From assembly GCF_000620625.1 (NCBI RefSeq), contig NZ_JIAW01000005.1:186001-250000 (forward strand): a stretch of 64,000 bases of DNA, read 5' to 3'. The position numbers and the translations under genes were made by a program. The notes under the pieces are model-generated. The model saw only the letters and a program-made list of their open reading frames with translations. It did not search any database and was not told the origin of the DNA. Source of the DNA: Mycobacterium sp. URHB0044 (GTDB lineage Bacteria; Actinomycetota; Actinomycetes; Mycobacteriales; Mycobacteriaceae). How positions within the stretch are numbered: the first letter of the stretch is position 1; the number at the start of each line of letters is the position of its first letter. Of this stretch, positions 49,714-58,354 are shown one piece after another.

Positions 49714-50997
49714 GTGGGTATCTCGACGCGGGTCAACGGTGCCGTGCCCCCCGACGTTCCGCTGTCCGAGATCGACCTCGGCTCTTGGGAGTTCTGGGCA
49801 CAAGACGACGACCTGCGCGACGGTGCGTTCGCCACCCTGCGTCGTGAGGCCCCGGTCTCGTTTCAGCCGGAATTCGTCCAGGACGGGGTCGCCGCCGGGA
49901 AGGGACATTGGGCGGTCACTCGCTTCGACGACGTCTTCCACGCCAGCCGTCACCCCGAGATCTTCAGCTCGGCTCAGGGCATCACGATCGGCGATCAGGT
50001 CCCCGAACTCAACGAGTACTTCGGCTCGATGATCGCGATGGACGATCCGCGCCACACCCGGCTGCGCAACATCGTCCGCAGTGCGTTCACCCCCAGGGTG
50101 CTCGCGCGGATCGAGGACTCCGTCCGCGATCGCGCCCGCCGCCTGGTCACCGAGATGGTGGCCGCCCATCCCGACGGCACGGGCGAATTGGTCACCGAAC
50201 TGGCCGGTCCCCTTCCCCTGCAAATCATTTGCGACATGATGGGCATCCCGGAGGACGACCATCTGAAGATCTTTCACTGGACCAACGTCATCCTTGGCTT
50301 CGGCGACCCCGACCTGACCACGGACTTCGACGAGTTCGTCCGCGTCGCGATGGACATCGGCGCGTACGCGTCGGAACTGGCCGACGATCGACGGGCTCGT
50401 CCCGGCGACGATCTGACCACCAACCTGGTGCAGGCCGAGGTGGACGGCACCGGGCTGACCTCCAGCGAGGTGGCGTCGTTCTTCATCCTGCTGGTGGTGG
50501 CAGGCAACGAAACCACCCGCAATGCGATCAGCCACGGCGTTCTCGCCTTGAGCCGCTACCCCGATCAGCGGGCCGACTGGTGGGGCCACTACGACGAGGT
50601 GGCGCCGACGGCCGTCGAAGAGATCGTCCGTTGGGCGTCACCGGTGGCGTACATGCGGCGCACCGTCACCCGCGACACCGAGCTGGGCGGGGTGGCGCTC
50701 GGCGAGGGCGCCAAGGTCACCCTCTGGTACGGATCGGCGAACCGCGACGAAGCGAGGTTCGCCGATCCGTGGACCTTCGACGTGCGACGCCAGCCCAACC
50801 CGCACGTGGGTTTCGGTGGCGGCGGTGCGCACTTCTGTCTCGGAGCGAACCTGGCCCGACGTGAGATCACGGTGATCTTCGAGGAACTGCACCGCCGGAT
50901 CCCCGACCTCACGGCGACCGAAGAACCCGATCGCCTGCGGTCCGCGTTCATCCACGGGATCAAGCGGTTGCCGGTGGCCTGGACGCCGCCGCGCTAG
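49714..50997 (+). CDS. Cytochrome P450, CYP124 family (methyl-branched lipid omega-hydroxylase)
   Basis: The 427-residue P450 is nearly identical in many stretches, as I recall it, to M. tuberculosis CYP124A1: 'FWAQDDDLRDGAFATLRREA', 'LPLQIICDMMGIPEDDH', 'FHWTNVILGFGDPDL' and 'NPHVGFGGGGAHFCLGANLA'. Haem Cys is residue 375. CYP124 hydroxylates the ends of methyl-branched lipids and of cholesterol-type side chains. The start GTG 49714 has GAGG nine bases upstream. It is divergent from the BVMO and its stop overlaps the FAD monooxygenase stop as CTAG. Confidence 0.94.
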   Translation: MGISTRVNGAVPPDVPLSEIDLGSWEFWAQDDDLRDGAFATLRREAPVSFQPEFVQDGVAAGKGHWAVTRFDDVFHASRHPEIFSSAQGITIGDQVPELNEYFGSMIAMDDPRHTRLRNIVRSAFTPRVLARIEDSVRDRARRLVTEMVAAHPDGTGELVTELAGPLPLQIICDMMGIPEDDHLKIFHWTNVILGFGDPDLTTDFDEFVRVAMDIGAYASELADDRRARPGDDLTTNLVQAEVDGTGLTSSEVASFFILLVVAGNETTRNAISHGVLALSRYPDQRADWWGHYDEVAPTAVEEIVRWASPVAYMRRTVTRDTELGGVALGEGAKVTLWYGSANRDEARFADPWTFDVRRQPNPHVGFGGGGAHFCLGANLARREITVIFEELHRRIPDLTATEEPDRLRSAFIHGIKRLPVAWTPPR

Positions 50998-52325
50998 GCC
51001 GCGCCGTCTTCCCAGGCCTCGCACAGTTCGGCCAACTGCTCCCGGCTGGGACCGTCGGGTGCGGCTGGCCGCCAGCCGGAGGCGTAGATCTCCCTGGCTT
51101 GGGGCTCCACGGCGTCCAGGCTCGATGGCAGCGCGTCCATCCGGGCGTAGGGCTCGACGACGGCGCGAAGGGTGTCGTCGGCGGCGGCCGCGGCGACGAT
51201 CAGATCTGACGGCAGACGCCGGGTGATGTCGACGTCGCCACCCGACCACCTTCGCAGCCGGTCGGCGTCGGCGTGGCAATGGTCGTCGAACCACGGCCGG
51301 ATGTTCTCGGTGCACCACTGGTCGAATTGCACTGTGGCAGAGTCGATGTCAACGACATGCTCATCCAAGGCGTCGATCAAGGCCCGCGCCTGCGCGAGCG
51401 CCAGCGTCACACCCCGCCCGGCGAGAGGGGTCGTCGTGCAGACGGCGTCGCCGACGGAGATCATGCCCGGCGTCATCGGTCGGCCGGAGGCGTCGAGCTG
51501 GCCCCGGTAGCCGTTGTACAGCTTGCCGCCGGGCAACACCGGCGCCATCGCGCAGGCGCGGCGCGGATCGATCCACTCCGCCAGCCGAGGTATCGCGCTG
51601 ATGGCTGCTTCGAAGACCTCCGCGTGCCGCAGGCGGCGCAACCGGGGATCCGTCCCGTCGTGGGCGAAGGTGATCGAGAACGTCCGGTCGTCGTGGAGGA
51701 AGCCGATGGCGAAGTAGCCAGGGAAGCCCAGCGACAATCCGATCGGCGAGTTGGTCGGAGCGGGTGAGGTGCCTTGGAAGTCGGCGTGGAAGCGGTATAG
51801 CCGGTCGACGTACACGGCGCCGCAGTCACCGCCCTCGGGCGGCGGTCGAAGGTCGGCGGTGAATCTGCTCCCCCGGCCGGAAGCGTCGATGACGACGTCG
51901 CCAACGAGGGCATGGCTCGACAGTGAAACCCCATGGATGCGCCCGCCATGCTCGACGACTCCGCCGACGTGATCGGTGCGGACCTCGATCCTCGGCTCCA
52001 CCAACGCCCGGCGGCGCAATGCCGCATCGAACGTCGCGCGCCGGCACAACAGCGCGGCCGCGCGGCCGTCGGGGGCGTCGGCGACGACAGCGCCGGCATC
52101 GACCAAATCGTCAAGCACGTCCGGCATTCCGGTGCGCAGGGCATCGACGACCGGGCCACGCAAGGTGTGCGCGTGATGAAACTGCATGACTCCCCTGCGG
52201 CGCCACGGGCCTTGTGCGGGTGGGCCGGGGTCACGGTCGACGAGGACCACGTCATGGCCGCGCCTCGCGAGCGCGATCGCGGTGAACAGCCCAGTCGGTC
52301 CGGCGCCGACGACGACCGGTCGCAT
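50994..52325 (-). CDS. FAD-dependent monooxygenase/oxidoreductase
   Basis: This 443-residue protein has the FAD motif 'VVVGAGPTGLF' at its start and 'MISVGDAVCTTTPLAGRGVT' (the GD motif of PHBH-like flavoproteins) further on. It probably uses FAD and a reduced nicotinamide cofactor to oxidise an organic substrate. The ATG at 52325 has AAAGGGGG upstream. It is convergent with CYP124 and divergent from the TetR gene at 52381, with 55 bases between, so that regulator probably controls it. Confidence 0.84.
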   Translation of the reverse strand: MRPVVVGAGPTGLFTAIALARRGHDVVLVDRDPGPPAQGPWRRRGVMQFHHAHTLRGPVVDALRTGMPDVLDDLVDAGAVVADAPDGRAAALLCRRATFDAALRRRALVEPRIEVRTDHVGGVVEHGGRIHGVSLSSHALVGDVVIDASGRGSRFTADLRPPPEGGDCGAVYVDRLYRFHADFQGTSPAPTNSPIGLSLGFPGYFAIGFLHDDRTFSITFAHDGTDPRLRRLRHAEVFEAAISAIPRLAEWIDPRRACAMAPVLPGGKLYNGYRGQLDASGRPMTPGMISVGDAVCTTTPLAGRGVTLALAQARALIDALDEHVVDIDSATVQFDQWCTENIRPWFDDHCHADADRLRRWSGGDVDITRRLPSDLIVAAAAADDTLRAVVEPYARMDALPSSLDAVEPQAREIYASGWRPAAPDGPSREQLAELCEAWEDGAA

Positions 52326-52351
52326 CCATCCCCCTTTTAAGGTAACTTAGA

Positions 52352-52366
52352 GTGTAGTAAATACAC
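52352..52366. promoter_or_regulatory. Inverted repeat GTGTA-N5-TACAC, probable TetR operator
   Basis: The arms GTGTA (52352-52356) and TACAC (52362-52366) lie in the short region between the divergent FAD monooxygenase and TetR genes. A second small repeat, TAAG-GTAA-CTTA, is at 52338-52349. A dimeric regulator bound here could control both genes. Confidence 0.55.
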
Positions 52367-52380
52367 CGAGGGTGACGTCA

Positions 52381-53025
52381 ATGAATGATTCTGTCAAGCG
52401 CGACTACCGTTCGACCCTACGTGCCGCTCAGGCGGCCGACACCCGGCAATCGATCGTGGCGGCGGCTGCGCGGCTGTTCATCGCAGACGGTTATGGCCGG
52501 ACCACCATCGACGGGGTGGCCGAATCCGCAGGCGTCAGCCGCAAGACGGTGTTCAGCGCAGTCGGCGGCAAGGTCGAACTGTTGAAGTCGGCCCTGGACT
52601 GGGCTGTCGCAGGCGACGACGAACCGATCGCGATCGCGGACCGGCCGGCGATCCGTGCCCTACTCGCCTTGGAAGACCCGGCGGCGCTGCTCGCGGGATG
52701 GGTGCGCGCCCTGGTCGAGATCGACGTGCGCGCAGCCAGTCTGCTGCACGCGCTCGAAGTAGCCGCCGACGGCGACGACGACGCACGCCGCCTGATCGAC
52801 GAGTACCGCGCTCAGCGCCTGGCCGGCGCCCGCGCCGTCGTCAAGCGCCTCGCCACGCTCGACGCCTTGTCCGAAAACATGTCCCGCGCCGACGCGACCG
52901 ACGTGGCGTGGCTGGCCACCGATCCGTTGCTGTTCGACCGCCTGGTTCGCAGCCGCGGCTGGTCGGTCGGCAAGTTCGAACGGTGGCTGGCACGGACGTT
53001 GACCGGGCAGCTGATTCAGCCGTAG
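52381..53025 (+). CDS. TetR family regulator
   Basis: The 214-residue protein has a TetR helix-turn-helix ('TTIDGVAESAGVSRKTVFSA') and a helical C-terminus with effector-binding character. The ATG at 52381 follows GAGGG; GTG 52372 is an alternative. It is divergent from the FAD-dependent monooxygenase and likely represses it and itself through the inverted repeat at 52352-52366. Confidence 0.88.
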   Translation: MNDSVKRDYRSTLRAAQAADTRQSIVAAAARLFIADGYGRTTIDGVAESAGVSRKTVFSAVGGKVELLKSALDWAVAGDDEPIAIADRPAIRALLALEDPAALLAGWVRALVEIDVRAASLLHALEVAADGDDDARRLIDEYRAQRLAGARAVVKRLATLDALSENMSRADATDVAWLATDPLLFDRLVRSRGWSVGKFERWLARTLTGQLIQP

Positions 53026-53049
53026 CGCGATCAGTGCCCCTGGATCGCT

Positions 53050-53078
53050 GCAAGTCGAACGCAAGTCGTTTGCAAGTA
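53050..53078 (+). promoter_or_regulatory. Three GCAAGT direct repeats with 11-bp period (SARP-type box)
   Basis: GCAAGTC, GCAAGTC and GCAAGTA start at 53050, 53061 and 53072, exactly one helical turn apart. SARP regulators are known to bind seven-base direct repeats spaced 11 bases, with the last copy about eight bases from the -10 box. Here CACAGT (53087-53092), a poor -10, starts eight bases after the third repeat. The GTG of the hemerythrin-like gene follows at 53128, and a SARP-family gene ends at 53827. Confidence 0.55.
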
Positions 53079-53127
53079 GGTCTCGGCACAGTGTGTTTCG
53101 ACCGATCCACCTGCAGAGGAGACTTCA

Positions 53128-53823
53128 GTGAGTACGCCAACCCACGGCACCGCAGTCCGCGTCACCCCACGCCGGCCCGGCGATCCCGAGCCCGACCTCT
53201 TGGGCATCTCGCTTGCACATCGCGCCATGCTGACCGACGTGCGGAGGATCGCGGAACTGGTGGCAGCGATGGGCGCGGGCCGCACCGCGTGCGCGCCGCA
53301 CCGGGCTCGGGCGATCGCCCGCTATGTGGAACTGTTGTGCGAGTCCATTCATCACCACCACAGCACCGAGGACCAAACCCTCTGGCCGGTGATCGGGGCC
53401 AGCGCCGGGGATCGCGTCGACCTCTCCGAGCTGACTGACGACCACGCCGCCCTGGAGCCGCGACTGGATCAGTTGCGTTCGCGTGCAGCGTCTTTCCGGC
53501 TGTCCGGCGGGGATGCCAAGACCGCGCAGCTGATGGCGGCCGAGCTGAACGATCTGCTCACACTCCTCACCGAGCACATCGCGGAAGAGGAGCGAGACCT
53601 GTTCCCGGTGATCACCGAGCATGTCTCGGTGCAGGATTGGCAGCGTGTCGAGAAGACCGCGCAACGACGTGGGCGGCTGTCCTTCGACGGCCCGCGCACG
53701 ATCGCTGTCATGACTGAGTCCGAACGCGCCGACCTCTCCAAGCACGCCGGGCTCGGCATTCGGGCCATGATCGCTGCGCTGTCGATCCGACACCGCCGGC
53801 TTGAGCGGACGGTATTCGGCTAG
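53128..53823 (+). CDS. Hemerythrin HHE-domain protein
   Basis: The 231-residue protein has a four-helix hemerythrin-like fold with His/Glu metal ligands in 'ISLAHRAML', 'ESIHHHHSTEDQTLWPVI', 'TDDHAALEPRL' and 'LLTEHIAEEERDLFPVI'. Hemerythrins bind a di-iron centre and act in O2, NO or oxidative-stress sensing in mycobacteria. About 55 residues follow the domain. The start GTG 53128 has AGAGGAG upstream. Three 11-base-spaced repeats just upstream look like a SARP site, and the convergent neighbour is a SARP regulator. Confidence 0.88.
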   Translation: MSTPTHGTAVRVTPRRPGDPEPDLLGISLAHRAMLTDVRRIAELVAAMGAGRTACAPHRARAIARYVELLCESIHHHHSTEDQTLWPVIGASAGDRVDLSELTDDHAALEPRLDQLRSRAASFRLSGGDAKTAQLMAAELNDLLTLLTEHIAEEERDLFPVITEHVSVQDWQRVEKTAQRRGRLSFDGPRTIAVMTESERADLSKHAGLGIRAMIAALSIRHRRLERTVFG

Positions 53824-53826
53824 CCG

Positions 53827-56800
53827 TCAGGGGATCAGCCGCGCCGCGTCGGCCGCCAGCCTGCTGCGCAGTGCAGTGGCGTCGGCGCGGTAGCGGTCTG
53901 CTTCCCCGACCCGGCCGTCCAGTTCCGCGACGGCGGCCAGCGCGTCGTCCACTGGGCCCGCCAGGAGGCTTCCGTTGTCGAGCCCCGCCATTCGTCCGCT
54001 GTACGGCAACAGCTGCGCCAGGCAGTCCTTGGCAGCGTCCATGTCCCCGAGCGCCGCTGCGGCGTGCGCGCGAAAGGTCATCATCGCCAGCCAGTAGTAG
54101 GAGCGCTCGACCGGCTGCCTCGTTCGCCAAAGCCTCCGCGCCTCGTCGGTGCGGCCGGCGGCAAGCAGCGCGAGTACGGCGACGTCTGCGATCGTCGTCG
54201 ACACGGTGTCGTGGACGACGAGCAACTCGTCGGCCAACGGGCCGAGGTCGCCACGGGCGAAGCCTGCGGTGATCCTGCCGACGAGGGCCATCAAAGCACC
54301 ATTGGCAGCGCCCTGTTCGAAGAGCCGTGCAGCGGCCGTCGCATAGCGGCGCTCACCTTCGTCGGGATGTCCCGCCAGCACTGTCAGCTGCGCGGCGAAC
54401 ACTTCGAGCACCGTCAGTAGGTGGCTCAACTGACCGGTGCCCGCACGTGCGACGGCAAGATCGACATGCCGTTGCGCCGCCGCCAGATCGGATCGTCCGG
54501 AAGCGGCGAGGAACGACATCCAGTGCGCGATGGCCTGATAGTCGACCTCGCCCGCGGCTTCGGCCACCGCGAGGAACTCGCCGGCGAGTGCATCGCGCTG
54601 TGCCGCGATGTCCGGTCCGAGAGCGCAGTAGGCGCGGGCATTGAGCGCTGCACAGAGCAGCCGACCCCCGGCGCCGGGATCCGCGGCGTGTGCGTCCCGG
54701 GCCAGCTCGAGCGCCTCCGAGCTGGCCGCCAGCGAAGCAGGCGTGTCTGCGCCCTCCACCTCTGCGAACAGCGTCAGAAGCAGTCGGGCCCGGACCGGTG
54801 CAGGGTGCGCGGACCGCGCCTCCGCTTCGAGGGCGCGATGCAGTGGATCGACGATGTCGCCGTCGACGGTGTCGGCGATCCGCACACGCCACAGCAGCGG
54901 GGCATCCCACGCCACTAGCGCACGGGCGGCGAGAGCATCACCCACTTCTCCGGCAGCGAGGGATGCGCAGGCCAGCGCGCGCTTCAGTTCCGAACGTGCG
55001 GCGACCACGTCGCCAGCCCTGGCGAGCGAGCCGATCAACCCGCAGCGTGCCTCCATGTCGCGGTCGAGGTGGTCGGGCGCGGACTTGGCCCTGGTCGCCG
55101 TCAGTTCGAGCAGCTGCACCGCCGACCGCCACTGTCTCGCGGCCTCAGCGTGGGCGCCTACCGCGTCGGCTTCACGGGCGGCGGCCACGGCGAACTCGGC
55201 GGCCTCGGCGGCGGTGTCGGGCGTCGCTGCGGCCGCCGCATGGTGAGCAAGCGACGTCGGGTCGGCGGCCCGAGCTCGTTGCCGCAGTATAGCGAGTGCG
55301 GCGGCGTGCAGTCGGGATCGGCGCAGCAGCGAGATGTCCTCGTAGAGGGTGTCGCGCACCACCGCGTGCGCAAAGCGAACCAGGCCGGGGCCCGGTTCGA
55401 CCAGCAGGCCGACCACTACCGCAGGTTCGAGTGCGTCGAGCAAATCGTCGGTATCACGGCCGGCGAGTTCGGCGAGCAGGTCGACGTCCACGTCCCGGCC
55501 GAGCACCGCGGCCTGACGCAAGGCCGTCAACGTCGCGCCCGGCAGCCGCGCCAACCGGCGCCGAAGCACGTCACGGATTCCGGCGGGCACAGCGGATTGC
55601 ACGGCGTCGGCGCCCTCCGCCGCCATCAGCCTCGCCAGTTCGCGAACGAACAACGGATTGCCTCCCGTCCGTTCCCGGAGCAAGCGCAGCGTCTGGCCGG
55701 ACACGTCGGTCAGGCCGGAGTCGGCGGCCAGCGCCACCGTGGCAGCTGCGTCGAGGCCGGACAAGATGAGATGCGCAGCGGTCCGGGCGGCCAGCGCGGC
55801 GCGGGCCGACTCCAGTTCCGAACCCGCTTCAGAGGGCCGGTACGTGGCGATCACGAGCACCGGTCGACCGACGAGCGCATCCGCGGCAAGTCTCAGCAGC
55901 TCCAAGGTCAGGCCGTCGGTGCGATGCAGATCTTCGAGCAGGACCGCGACCGGCCCTTGGACGGCCGCACGGCCGAGAATGTCCGCGACCGCGCGCGCCA
56001 TCCAGAACGATCCCGAATCACGGTGCTCGCCGTCGTGGTGCAGCAACTGTTCGAGGGCGTTCGCATGGCGGGGATCGATGGGGGCGAACCCGTCGGCGAA
56101 TTGGCGTACTACCTCGGTCCAAGCCCACGCCGGCGGGGCGCCGTCCACCTCGGGGCAGTGTCCTCTTGCCACTACCCAACCCGCCGCCCGAAGCCCTTCC
56201 GTGGCCGACTCGGCAAGCGTGGTCTTGCCTGCTCCCGCCTCTCCGCCGATCCAGAGCACCCGGCAGCCGCCGTTGATCGCCTCCTGCCCAGCCTTGGCAA
56301 CGTCCGCGAGTTCGTCGTCGCGACCATGGATAGCCCCCTTGGGGACTTTCGGAGGCACGGCCGGCCCAGCCTGCGGCACCGCGACCGGGTGGAGATGAAC
56401 GGCGTGCGCGAGGATGTCCTGCTCGAGTACACGCATTTCACGACCGGGTTCCAGGCCGAGCTCGGCGTCGAGGTAGTCGCGTGTTCTGCGCAACGTGTCG
56501 AGCGCCGCAGCCTGATGACCCGTTCGGTACTGCGCGGTGGCGAGCAGGCACGCGGCGCCCTCGCGGCCGGGGTGATCGCGGACGTGCTGGCCGAGAACGG
56601 CGATCACCCGTGCGTCAGCGCCAAGAGACGAGTGCGCTCGAGCACCGGTTTCCACTGCGGCCAGCCGCAACTCGCCGAGGCGGGCGATCTCCGGTGTCGC
56701 CCACGATGTGTCGGCGACCTCGGCGAACGGTTCGTCGGACCACACGACGAGGGCTTCGTCCAACATTGCGGCGCGGCGGGAGGGATCCGTGTCGTCTTCG

Positions 56801-57165
56801 GCTGCACGGATTTTCGCCTCGAACTCCCACACGTCGACCGCATCGGCCGACAACTGCAGACGGTAGCCCGGGGACGCACTTACGATCACCGTTGCGGGTG
56901 CGCGCCGTTGCCGGTTGGGTTCGAGCACACGCCGCAAGTGTGAGATGTACGCCTGCAGCGCAGCCAACGCCTTGGGCGGCGGTTCCCCCTCCCAGAGGTC
57001 GTCGATGAGCCGGTCCACGGAAACGACCCGTCCCTGCGCCGACACCAAGCGCGCAAGGAGCGATCGCTGCCTGCGCCCGCCAAGATCAACCGGGCCGCCA
57101 TGGACCCACGCCCGCACCGGGCCGAAGACGGCCACCCGCACGGGCCGAGAATCCGCCACATTCAT
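53827..57165 (-). CDS. Giant SARP-type regulator with ATPase domain (BTAD + AAA)
   Basis: This 1112-residue protein starts with an OmpR-like winged helix (about 8-95; 'FGPVRAWVHGGPVDLGGRRQ'), then a bacterial transcriptional activator domain (about 95-250), an AAA/STAND ATPase with Walker A 'GGEAGAGKTT' (307-316) and Walker B 'VAVLLEDLHR', and a long helical C-terminus resembling TPR repeats. The build is that of AfsR-like activators that sense a signal and bind direct-repeat promoters. The start ATG 57165 has weak ribosome-binding sequence. It is convergent with the hemerythrin gene, whose promoter has a fitting repeat. Confidence 0.88.
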   Translation of the reverse strand: MNVADSRPVRVAVFGPVRAWVHGGPVDLGGRRQRSLLARLVSAQGRVVSVDRLIDDLWEGEPPPKALAALQAYISHLRRVLEPNRQRRAPATVIVSASPGYRLQLSADAVDVWEFEAKIRAAEDDTDPSRRAAMLDEALVVWSDEPFAEVADTSWATPEIARLGELRLAAVETGARAHSSLGADARVIAVLGQHVRDHPGREGAACLLATAQYRTGHQAAALDTLRRTRDYLDAELGLEPGREMRVLEQDILAHAVHLHPVAVPQAGPAVPPKVPKGAIHGRDDELADVAKAGQEAINGGCRVLWIGGEAGAGKTTLAESATEGLRAAGWVVARGHCPEVDGAPPAWAWTEVVRQFADGFAPIDPRHANALEQLLHHDGEHRDSGSFWMARAVADILGRAAVQGPVAVLLEDLHRTDGLTLELLRLAADALVGRPVLVIATYRPSEAGSELESARAALAARTAAHLILSGLDAAATVALAADSGLTDVSGQTLRLLRERTGGNPLFVRELARLMAAEGADAVQSAVPAGIRDVLRRRLARLPGATLTALRQAAVLGRDVDVDLLAELAGRDTDDLLDALEPAVVVGLLVEPGPGLVRFAHAVVRDTLYEDISLLRRSRLHAAALAILRQRARAADPTSLAHHAAAAATPDTAAEAAEFAVAAAREADAVGAHAEAARQWRSAVQLLELTATRAKSAPDHLDRDMEARCGLIGSLARAGDVVAARSELKRALACASLAAGEVGDALAARALVAWDAPLLWRVRIADTVDGDIVDPLHRALEAEARSAHPAPVRARLLLTLFAEVEGADTPASLAASSEALELARDAHAADPGAGGRLLCAALNARAYCALGPDIAAQRDALAGEFLAVAEAAGEVDYQAIAHWMSFLAASGRSDLAAAQRHVDLAVARAGTGQLSHLLTVLEVFAAQLTVLAGHPDEGERRYATAAARLFEQGAANGALMALVGRITAGFARGDLGPLADELLVVHDTVSTTIADVAVLALLAAGRTDEARRLWRTRQPVERSYYWLAMMTFRAHAAAALGDMDAAKDCLAQLLPYSGRMAGLDNGSLLAGPVDDALAAVAELDGRVGEADRYRADATALRSRLAADAARLIP

Positions 57166-57341
57166 CGTTCGCAGATCGGAATTCAGTGCGAGCGACCCCG
57201 CAAACCGGCACCGGCGCGTGAATCGACGCCGAGCACTCGAAGACGGTCGTCGGCCTGCCGAATCGTCGCATCACAGTCGATCACGACGGCAACATTACTT
57301 TCGGCCGGTGGCTTCAAATTCGTCAAGGCCAGGCCGGGGGG

Positions 57342-57770
57342 CTAGCGAGTCTGCTTCCCCTGCCACGCAGTCGCATCGGTCTGTGACGTTGCGGTTGGAT
57401 CGGTTTCCGACTCGTGCTGGTCTGGCTTCGTCGAGGGCGGATCGAGCGCATCTGCGCGTTCCCGCTTGGCGTCCAGATCCTCCCGAGCGCTGTTCACGTG
57501 TTCGCGGTGGCCGGCGGCACGGTCCTGAAGGCGGGCTGCTTCGGCGGCCTTCGCCTCGGCTTCTGCCTGGGCGGCGCGTGCCTTGGCCTCGGTCTCGGCG
57601 GCGACGGCCTCGCGCTTCTCCAGTCGACCGCCTTGTTCACGCACGTCCTCGCGGATCCGATCGGCCTGCGCGCGGCGCCGGCGTTGGTTTGCCGCACGTG
57701 CGGCAAAGGCGAGAACTAGCACGATCACCAGGGCCACGACGGCGATGATGATCCAGGTTGTGGTGGTCAC
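57342..57770 (-). CDS. Membrane-anchored coiled-coil protein
   Basis: This 142-residue protein has an N-terminal membrane helix ('WIIIAVVALVIVLVLAFAAR') and a cytoplasmic, Ala/Glu/Arg-rich coiled coil (about 30-110) that ends in a hydrophilic tail. It looks like a structural or scaffold protein; subunit-b-like proteins share the design but there is no further evidence. The start GTG 57770 has AAGGAG upstream. The gene lies between the SARP gene and the cupredoxin lipoprotein, all on the minus strand. Confidence 0.72.
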   Translation of the reverse strand: MTTTTWIIIAVVALVIVLVLAFAARAANQRRRRAQADRIREDVREQGGRLEKREAVAAETEAKARAAQAEAEAKAAEAARLQDRAAGHREHVNSAREDLDAKRERADALDPPSTKPDQHESETDPTATSQTDATAWQGKQTR

Positions 57771-57793
57771 GACGGCTCCTTCCGATGGGTAGC

Positions 57794-57812
57794 ACGTCAG
57801 CCGTATTGACGT
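57794..57812. promoter_or_regulatory. Inverted repeat ACGTCA-N7-TGACGT
   Basis: Perfect six-base arms (57794-57799 and 57807-57812) lie 24 bases upstream of the start of the coiled-coil protein gene. The repeat is large enough for a dimeric regulator. No regulator gene is adjacent, so the protein that binds it is unknown. Confidence 0.4.
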
Positions 57813-57866
57813 ACACGCTGATTGCGCGAATGCCCATCCCCGTCGAGATTCAAACCGTCAGCGGCG

Positions 57867-58250
57867 CTACGCCACGATCAGCGTGCCCTTCATGTTCGGG
57901 TGATACCTGCAGTAGAACGGATAGTCGCCGGGAGTCGTCGGCGCCGAAAACGTCGTCTTCTCCTTGCCGTCGGCCTCGGCGTCGAACTGCCCCTTGGTCT
58001 GCGACGTCACCGAATGCTCGACCGTGTCATCGTTGACGACGGTGATCTGCGTGCCCGGTGACACCGTGATCGGCTCGCCGAAGTTCATCCCCGAGATGGT
58101 GATGGTGGCGCCCTTCGCGGCCGGGGCGTCGCTGCTGCTCGTGGTCACGGTGCCGCTCGGGCTCGCGCTCGGAGTGCCCGAACTGCCGCACCCCGAGGCC
58201 ACGCCGACGATCAGTGCCAGTACGGCCGCGATCACACTGAATTTCGCCAT
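57867..58250 (-). CDS. Cupredoxin-domain lipoprotein
   Basis: The 127-residue protein has a lipoprotein signal with lipobox 'VASGC' (Cys21), a Ser/Thr-rich linker and a cupredoxin domain. Copper ligands are His in 'DTVEHSV', Cys and His in 'FYCRYHPNMKG', and probably Met of the same stretch. It likely carries copper or electrons outside the membrane. Of two close ATGs (58256 and 58250), the second is better spaced from GGGGA. No copper regulator is nearby. Confidence 0.84.
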   Translation of the reverse strand: MAKFSVIAAVLALIVGVASGCGSSGTPSASPSGTVTTSSSDAPAAKGATITISGMNFGEPITVSPGTQITVVNDDTVEHSVTSQTKGQFDAEADGKEKTTFSAPTTPGDYPFYCRYHPNMKGTLIVA

Positions 58251-58332
58251 CGACATCCCCGTTCATTGGTGGTCTGCGATGGACACGGTGCGACGGCCGG
58301 TTCGGTTCAACGATCCTCAGAAGTAGGCCGTA

Positions 58333-58348
58333 CGCCGGCCGTCCGGCG
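58333..58348 (-). terminator. GC-rich hairpin after the secreted protein gene
   Basis: CGCCGG and CCGGCG arms with a CCGT loop lie seven bases beyond the minus-strand stop at 58355. No T-run follows. It is a small but well-placed candidate terminator between this gene and the cupredoxin lipoprotein. Confidence 0.45.
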
Positions 58349-58354
58349 CGACGA

